From: Aliidongia dinghuensis
Lineage (GTDB): Bacteria; Pseudomonadota; Alphaproteobacteria; ATCC43930; CGMCC-115725
DNA length: 64,000 bases
Direction: 5' to 3'
Assembly (NCBI RefSeq): GCF_014643535.1
Contig: NZ_BMJQ01000004.1
Location: forward strand, 248,001-312,000
The notes beneath the pieces were generated by a model. It saw nothing but the letters and a program-made list of their open reading frames with translations. It did no database searches and was not told the DNA's origin. A program made the position numbers and the translations under genes. Below, in pieces: positions 58,936 through 64,000 of this stretch (positions within the stretch are counted from its first letter, which is position 1; each line of letters opens with the position of its first letter).

Positions 58936-59862
58936 TCAGGCTGCCTGGGGACGGTGGAACCGGTCCAGGAGCCGGCCGTCGATGCAGGCGAGGCCGAGGC
59001 CGATCGCCGCCATGCCGGCGAAGGCCACGGGGGCCACCGTCTCGCCGAGCGCCAGCCAGCCGATCAGCAGCGCGCTCACCGGCAGGAGGAAAGTCACGAG
59101 CATCAGGTTGGTGGCGCCGGCCGTGGCCAGGATGCGGAAATAGAGCATATAGGCGAGCGCCGTCGAGACGAGCGCCAGGGCGGCAAGCGTCGCCCAGGTC
59201 GCAGCACCGGGCATCGGCAGCGTCCATGGCTGGTCGACGAGGGCCGCGAGTGGCAGCAGGATGAGCGTGCTGCCGGTAATCTGCCCAGTCGCGACCTTCA
59301 GGGGCGCGATGCCCTGGAAACGCCGGCCATAGATGCCCGCGAGCCCGTAGACGAACGCGGCGGCGAGGCAGGCGAGCTCGCCCGGCAGATCCTGGTTGGC
59401 GAGGCCGGCGAGCGCGTCCGGGCCGATCAGGATCGCGACGCCGGCGAAGCCCGCCAGCACGCCTAGCCCACGCCGCACGGTCAGTTTCTCGTTCCGGGTC
59501 AGCAGATGCGCGCTCAACACGGCGAAGACCGGCGTCGTCGCGTTCAGGATCGAGGCGAGGCCGCTCGAGATGCGCGTTTCGCCGAACACGATCAGGCTGA
59601 ACGGCACGACGTTGTTGAGGAGCCCCATGACGAGGAACCGGCCCCAGAGCCGCGGCGTCATGGGCATCGGGTCGCGCCGCGCCAGAAGATAGAGATTGAG
59701 CGCCGCGGCCGCGATGCCGACCCGGCCCAGCACGATGGTGAAGGGCGGCAGGACCGCGACCAGGACCTTGAAGAAAAAGAAGGTTCCGCCCCAGAGCACC
59801 GAGAGCGCCACGAGGAGCAGCCATTCGGTGGCACCCATGCGGAGCGGTGGGGTGGCAGGCAT
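58936..59862 (-). CDS. EamA/DMT-family transporter
   Basis: 308 residues, ten predicted transmembrane helices in two EamA repeats; the first begins WGGTFFFFKVLVAVLPPF and the second GLAGIYGRRFQGIAPL. The GETRISSGLASILNATTPVF and ALGETV-type segments fit the RhaT/YdcZ-like drug/metabolite exporters. Substrate unknown. It is divergent from the large oxidoreductase gene; a TTTGT-AC-ACAAA symmetric site lies between (59954-59965). Confidence 0.9.
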   Translation of the reverse strand: MPATPPLRMGATEWLLLVALSVLWGGTFFFFKVLVAVLPPFTIVLGRVGIAAAALNLYLLARRDPMPMTPRLWGRFLVMGLLNNVVPFSLIVFGETRISSGLASILNATTPVFAVLSAHLLTRNEKLTVRRGLGVLAGFAGVAILIGPDALAGLANQDLPGELACLAAAFVYGLAGIYGRRFQGIAPLKVATGQITGSTLILLPLAALVDQPWTLPMPGAATWATLAALALVSTALAYMLYFRILATAGATNLMLVTFLLPVSALLIGWLALGETVAPVAFAGMAAIGLGLACIDGRLLDRFHRPQAA

Positions 59863-59953
59863 CGATAACCTCGTCCAAGGGAGCAGTGGCCCGAGCTTGC
59901 CTGCACCGGCCAGCCGTCGCTATCCGATTATTGTCACCGAAACGGCAATATCA

Positions 59954-59965
59954 TTTGTACACAAA
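59954..59965. promoter_or_regulatory. Symmetric TTTGT-AC-ACAAA site
   Basis: TTTGT (59954-59958), AC, ACAAA (59961-59965), in the divergent region between the EamA gene and the large oxidoreductase. The site resembles FadR-type half-sites but with a 2-base spacer; no cognate regulator is near. Confidence 0.3.
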
Positions 59966-60117
59966 CAATCATGCTTGATCGGCGACGCGGCTTGGCGCAC
60001 AGTCGTCACCGGATAGCGCGGACAACAGGGCGATAAGCCCGGCCGCGGGACGGATTGCTGGACGCGGTGCCGGATTTCCGGAGCCGACGCCCTCGGCCAA
60101 GGGAGGTTTCGATCGGG

Positions 60118-63100
60118 ATGCGGACCACGCTGGCATTGAGCTTCGGCCTCGAATTCGAGGATCTTTATCGTCGGGATGGGCTCGTCCGGCTGGACCAGGC
60201 CTTCGTCGACTGGCTGCGCGTGGCGGAGCCGGCGCTCCTCGACCGGCTGATGGCCGCCCGTGCGACGCCTGAGGCGCTGACCGCCAAGGACGAGTCGGAG
60301 CTGCTGGTCGAGACCGCACCGCATCTGGAAGATTTCATCGGCCGTCTGTTCGGCATCGAGGCCGAGGTCGGAGCGCTTGCGGCCACCCACGACGCATTGG
60401 CGCCGCTCTACCGGGTGAAGCGCCTGTTCGTGCAGCGCCGCGCGGTCAAGGGCGTGACAGCGGAGCAGGCGGCCGCCCTCGACGGTCCGGCGCTTGCGGC
60501 CGAGATCGAGGCCCTCATCGGCGAGCCCTTGACCGAAGCGAGCTTCGCCACCCATGTCGAGCGCTGGAGCACCGACGAGGCCGCGCACGGCGCCGCCCTT
60601 GATCTCGCGGCGCGCTATGCCCGTTGGGCGACCCTGTCCGACGCCGGCCGCGCCCGCCATGGCGCCGGCATCCTCTTCAAGGTGCCGCACAAGCTCGATC
60701 CCGCCCATCTGGTGCCTATCGAGATCGTGACGGTCGACGGCGTCGCCATGCAGCGCCTGCCGGAGACACACTGGCGCCGGCGCCAGGGCTTCGGGCTCAC
60801 CGACCAGGGCATGGATCTCACCCATGGGCTCGACCAGGCGAACTACTGCATCTGGTGCCACAACCAAGGCAAGGACAGCTGCTCCAAGGGCCTGAAGGAG
60901 AAGGACGGCGGCTTCAAGGCGAGCCAGTTCGGCGTACCGCTCGCCGGCTGCCCGCTCGAAGAGAAAATCTCCGAGATGAACCTGGTGAAGTCGCGGGGGC
61001 ATGCGGTCGGCGCGCTTGCCATCGTCACCATCGACAATCCGATGGCGGCGGCGACCGGCCACCGCATCTGCAACGACTGCATGAAGTCCTGCATCTATCA
61101 GAAGCAGGAGCCGGTCGACATTCCCCAGGTCGAGACGCGCAACTTGAAGGATGTGCTGGGCCTGCCCTGGGGCTTTGAGATCTATGGGCTCTTGACGCGC
61201 TGGAACCCGCTCAACATCCGTCGCCCGCTGCCGCGGCCGGAAAGCGGCTACAAGGTGCTGGTTGTGGGACTGGGCCCGGCGGGTTTCACGCTGTCGCACC
61301 ATCTGATGAACGACGGCCATACCGTGGTCGCGGTCGACGGGCTCAAGATCGAGCCGCTCGATCCGGCGCTGTCCGGCGTCACGGCCTTGGGCGAGCCGGT
61401 GCCGTTCCGGCCGATCCGCGACGTGGCCGAGGTCTACGAGCATCTGGGCAACCGCGTCATGGCGGGCTTCGGCGGCGTCGCCGAATACGGCATCACCGTG
61501 CGCTGGAACAAGAATTTCCTGAAGCTGATCCGCCTGCTGCTCGAGCGCCGGCGCGAGTTCTCAATGATGGGCGGCGTGCGCTTCGGCGGCACGCTCACGA
61601 TCGACGGGGCGTTCGAGCTGGGCTTCGACCATGTGGCGCTGTGCGCCGGCGCCGGGCGGCCGACCGTCATCCCGATGAAGAACGGCCTCGCCCCGGGCGT
61701 GCGCCAGGCGTCGGACTTCCTGATGGCGCTGCAGCTGACCGGCGCCGCCAAGGCGGATTCGATCGCCAACCTGCAGGTCCGACTGCCGGTCGTCGTGGTC
61801 GGCGGCGGCCTGACGGCGATCGACACGGCAACGGAATCGCTCGCCTATTACCCGGTCCAGGTCGAGAAATTCCTCCAGCGCTACGAGACGCTGGTGGCCG
61901 AGCGCGGCGAGGCGATGGTGCGCGCCGACTGGCGGGCGCCCGAGGTCGAGGCGGCCGAGGATTTCATCGCCCATGCCCGGGCGATCCGCGCCGAGCGGGC
62001 GGCAGCGGCGGCCGAGGGCCGGGCGCCGCGGATCATCGAGCTCATCAACGGCTGGGGCGGCGTCACCATGGCCTATCGCCGGCGCCTCGTCGATGCACCC
62101 AGCTATACGCTCAATCACGAGGAGGTGGCGCTGGCGCTCGAAGAGGGCATCCGCATCGCCGAATGCCTGGCACCGGCGGAAATCGAGGTCGACGCCTGGG
62201 GCCAGGCGCGCGGCATCGTCATGACGCCGCAGATCGTCGACGAGACGGGGCGCATCGCGCCGGCCGACACGACGGTGACCCTGCCGGCGCGCACCGTGCT
62301 GATTGCGGCGGGGACCCAGCCCAACACCGTGCTCGGCCGTGAGGATCCGCACAACATCTCGCTCGACGGCCGCCACTTCCAGGCGTTCGACGAGACGGGC
62401 CAGCCGGTCAAGCCGCAGAAGAGCGCCAAGCCCGCCGACGTCCATGTTCTGATCAGCCTGCGCCCCGACGGGCGCGCCATCAGCTTCTTCGGCGACCTGC
62501 ACCCGTCCTACGCCGGCAACGTCGTGAAGGCGATGGGCAGCGCCAAGCAGGGCTATCCGGTCGTAAGCCGCGTGCTGGCGCGCCGCGCGCCGGCCGAGCC
62601 TGCGCCGGCAGCGCTCGCGCGCACCATGAACGAGGGGCTGCGCCCGACCGTGCATGCGGTGACGCGGCTCACGCCGACCATCGTCGAGGTCGCGGTCAAG
62701 GCGCCGTTTGCGGCGCGCGCGTTCGAGCCCGGGCAGTTCTATCGCCTGCAGAACTACGAGACGCGGGCGCTCTCGGCCGAGGGCACGCGGCTCGCCATGG
62801 AGGGGCTGGCCTTGACCGGCGCCTCGGTCGACAAGGAGCAGGGGCTGCTCTCGACCATCGTGCTCGAGATGGGCGGCTCGTCCGACCTCTGCGCGCTCTT
62901 GCAGCCGGGCGAGCCGATCGTGCTCATGGGCCCGACCGGCACGCCGACCGAGACGCCGGCCGGTGAGACCGTGCTGCTGGTCGGCGGTGGCCTCGGCAAC
63001 GCCGTGCTGTTCTCGATCGGCCAGGCACTGAGGCACCAGGGCTCGCGCGTCGTCTATTTCGCCGGCTACAAGCGCATGATCGACCGCTACAAGGTCGAGG

Positions 63101-63627
63101 AGATCGAGCGCGCGGCCGACCTCATCGTCTGGTGCTCGGACGAGGAGCCGGGCTTCGTGCCGGGCCGGCCACAGGATCGCGCGTTCGCCGGCAACATCGT
63201 CGAGGCGATGCGGGCTTATGCCTCTGGCGCGCTCGGCGGCGCGCCGGCGATCCCGCTGAGCGCGGTCGACCGCATCGTCGCGATCGGCTCCGACGGCATG
63301 ATGAACGCGGTCGCCCGCGCACGCCATGGCGTGCTGCAGCCGTACCTGAAGCCCGAGCATCATGCGGTCGGCAGCATCAATTCGCCGATGCAATGCATGA
63401 TGAAGGAGATCTGCGCCCAGTGCCTGCAGGTCCACAAGGACCCCGCGACCGGCGCCGAGACGGTGGTGTTCTCGTGCTTCAACCAGGACCAGTCGCTCGA
63501 CCAGGTCGATTTCACCAGCCTGCGCGCACGGCTCAGCCAGAACGGCGTGCAGGAGAAACTGACCAAGCAATGGATCGACCGCTGCCTGCACCAGCTGGGA
63601 CATCGCCCGGCTGTCGCGGCGGAGTAG
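60118..63627 (+). CDS. Large multi-domain FAD / Fe-S oxidoreductase
   Basis: 1169 residues from the ATG at 60118 (GGGAGG upstream; a TTG at 60055 is possible). Order: a helical N-terminal region (about 1-230); a cysteine-rich Fe-S module with Cys near 244, 247, 255, 278, 318, 321, 325 (CIWCHNQGKDSC, GCP, CNDCMKSC); a glutamate-synthase-like FAD/NAD(P) module with Rossmann motifs VLVVGLGPAGFTLS and VVVVGGGLTAID; and a C-terminal ferredoxin-NADP-reductase/PyrK-like region (about 840-1150) with VGGGLGNAVLFS and a CMMKEICAQCLQ cysteine cluster. It probably moves electrons between NAD(P)H, FAD and a ferredoxin-like acceptor. The partner is unknown. Confidence 0.8.
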   Translation: MRTTLALSFGLEFEDLYRRDGLVRLDQAFVDWLRVAEPALLDRLMAARATPEALTAKDESELLVETAPHLEDFIGRLFGIEAEVGALAATHDALAPLYRVKRLFVQRRAVKGVTAEQAAALDGPALAAEIEALIGEPLTEASFATHVERWSTDEAAHGAALDLAARYARWATLSDAGRARHGAGILFKVPHKLDPAHLVPIEIVTVDGVAMQRLPETHWRRRQGFGLTDQGMDLTHGLDQANYCIWCHNQGKDSCSKGLKEKDGGFKASQFGVPLAGCPLEEKISEMNLVKSRGHAVGALAIVTIDNPMAAATGHRICNDCMKSCIYQKQEPVDIPQVETRNLKDVLGLPWGFEIYGLLTRWNPLNIRRPLPRPESGYKVLVVGLGPAGFTLSHHLMNDGHTVVAVDGLKIEPLDPALSGVTALGEPVPFRPIRDVAEVYEHLGNRVMAGFGGVAEYGITVRWNKNFLKLIRLLLERRREFSMMGGVRFGGTLTIDGAFELGFDHVALCAGAGRPTVIPMKNGLAPGVRQASDFLMALQLTGAAKADSIANLQVRLPVVVVGGGLTAIDTATESLAYYPVQVEKFLQRYETLVAERGEAMVRADWRAPEVEAAEDFIAHARAIRAERAAAAAEGRAPRIIELINGWGGVTMAYRRRLVDAPSYTLNHEEVALALEEGIRIAECLAPAEIEVDAWGQARGIVMTPQIVDETGRIAPADTTVTLPARTVLIAAGTQPNTVLGREDPHNISLDGRHFQAFDETGQPVKPQKSAKPADVHVLISLRPDGRAISFFGDLHPSYAGNVVKAMGSAKQGYPVVSRVLARRAPAEPAPAALARTMNEGLRPTVHAVTRLTPTIVEVAVKAPFAARAFEPGQFYRLQNYETRALSAEGTRLAMEGLALTGASVDKEQGLLSTIVLEMGGSSDLCALLQPGEPIVLMGPTGTPTETPAGETVLLVGGGLGNAVLFSIGQALRHQGSRVVYFAGYKRMIDRYKVEEIERAADLIVWCSDEEPGFVPGRPQDRAFAGNIVEAMRAYASGALGGAPAIPLSAVDRIVAIGSDGMMNAVARARHGVLQPYLKPEHHAVGSINSPMQCMMKEICAQCLQVHKDPATGAETVVFSCFNQDQSLDQVDFTSLRARLSQNGVQEKLTKQWIDRCLHQLGHRPAVAAE

Positions 63628-63628
63628 G

Positions 63629-63675
63629 GGCTATTCGGCGCTGGCCACGATGTCGTGTGCCAGCGCCGAATAGCC
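63629..63675. repeat. Near-perfect 22-bp hairpin inside the 3' end of a gene
   Basis: GGCTATTCGGCGCTGGC (63629-63645) is perfectly complementary to 63659-63675, and the loop itself holds CACGA-TG-TCGTG, leaving one unpaired T. It spans the stop and the last 13-14 codons of the right-edge minus-strand gene and begins 2 bases after the oxidoreductase stop. Confidence 0.9.
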
Positions 63676-64000
63676 GGCGTCCTTCAGGCGCGCGACCTGG
63701 TCCTGGTCGCTGCTGCGCCGGCCAATCATGGCGCTCAGCTGCTCGTCGTCGATCGGCAGCGGGCGGTACATCCGCCAGTGGCCGGTAGCGACGTCGACCA
63801 GAACGGCGCGCAGCACGATGCGCATCTTCTGCGTCTGGTCCGGCACCAGCCAGCCGGCAATCGGGACCCACGACACGGCCTTGGTGACTTCGTCGGTCTT
63901 GGAGGACTCGAGCGTTCCCCAGTAACAGAGAAGTTGGCCGTAGCCGCCCTGTGCGGCAATGAGCCGGAGCTGCCGGGCGTAATCGTTGTGGGGCTGCCCC
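63631..64000 (-). CDS. Unrecognised protein, C-terminal part (partial)
   Basis: 122 codons are visible and the frame is open to the right edge, so the start lies outside the window. Visible segments include RQLRLIAAQGGYGQLLCYW, VSWVPIAGWLVPDQTQKM, RIVLRAVLVDVATGHWRMYR and the end KDAGYSALAHDIVASAE. The pattern of a VSWVPxAGW strand and VLVDVATGxW suggests a secreted or lipid-anchored beta-rich domain, but I cannot name the family. Its last codons are formed by a large palindrome. Confidence 0.6.
   Translation of the reverse strand, partial: GQPHNDYARQLRLIAAQGGYGQLLCYWGTLESSKTDEVTKAVSWVPIAGWLVPDQTQKMRIVLRAVLVDVATGHWRMYRPLPIDDEQLSAMIGRRSSDQDQVARLKDAGYSALAHDIVASAE

Noticed and set aside
61561-63603. 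680-codon open frame on the minus strand inside the large oxidoreductase gene
   Set aside because: High-GC DNA gives long antisense frames; the translation is Arg/Ala/Gly/His-rich without motifs, while the plus-strand protein has clear cofactor motifs.

Overview
The window is high-GC DNA from an alphaproteobacterium, most likely a Rhodospirillales-type organism. The evidence is established gene neighbourhoods: argS / SPOR protein / nagZ / M50 protease / scpA / scpB / tatBC / serS / surE / pcm / nlpD-like; DUF815 ATPase / yajC / secD / secF / Mth938-like; pcm / rhodanese / tolC / PopZ-family (DUF2497). An NDUFAF6-like protein, TrmFO and an AapQMP-type amino-acid transporter fit the same assignment. 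Genus cannot be fixed from sequence alone. Nothing looks like a prophage, insertion sequence, CRISPR array or rRNA operon, and no gap between genes exceeds 300 bases.

Layout. 0-2.2 kb: end of an amino-acid ABC transporter operon with a clear terminator. 2.3-6.4 kb: MFS transporter, small secreted and membrane proteins, a low-GC orphan, a sulfurtransferase and an AlaX editing protein. 6.5-9.1 kb: a solute-binding protein translationally coupled to a chemoreceptor. 9.1-13.0 kb: Nudix hydrolase and a four-gene overlapping run (lipoprotein, response regulator, histidine kinase, small protein). 13.1-14.3 kb: tRNA-Asn and tRNA-Cys, both with encoded CCA and readable promoters, flanking a phosphodiesterase. 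14.5-18.2 kb: pcm, rhodanese, tolC, PopZ-like, RidA. 18.2-20.9 kb: a sugar-acid catabolic island (GntR regulator, SDR, KdgD) with shared candidate operators. 21.0-25.5 kb: aminomutase-like radical SAM enzyme, a coupled pair of unrecognised genes, and exonuclease III. 25.5-31.7 kb: a 1595-residue FkbM methyltransferase plus three glycosyltransferase modules, and a Sel1-repeat protein with two five-codon ORFs chained to its start. 31.8-36.9 kb: ErpA-like protein, dGTPase-like protein, SRPBCC protein, and a LysR regulator divergent from two SDRs.

37.1-48.8 kb is one tightly packed, mostly overlapping operon-like block for translation, chromosome condensation, envelope and Tat export. At the usual tatA position there is only a 35-codon TatA-like membrane peptide. 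48.9-54.8 kb holds small Thr-rich secreted proteins, the Sec accessory cluster and small envelope proteins. 54.8-64 kb holds sodB, the NDUFAF6-like gene, a lipoprotein hydrolase, trmFO, an EamA transporter, an 1169-residue multi-domain flavo-iron-sulfur oxidoreductase and a partial gene at the right edge.

The most unusual observations are the reduced TatA-like gene, the unknown coupled pair at 22.2-24.7 kb, the triple-glycosyltransferase fusion, the chained mini-ORFs before the Sel1 gene, a recurring pattern of 13-17 bp tandem duplications at gene borders, and a near-perfect 22-bp hairpin inside the last codons of the right-edge gene.
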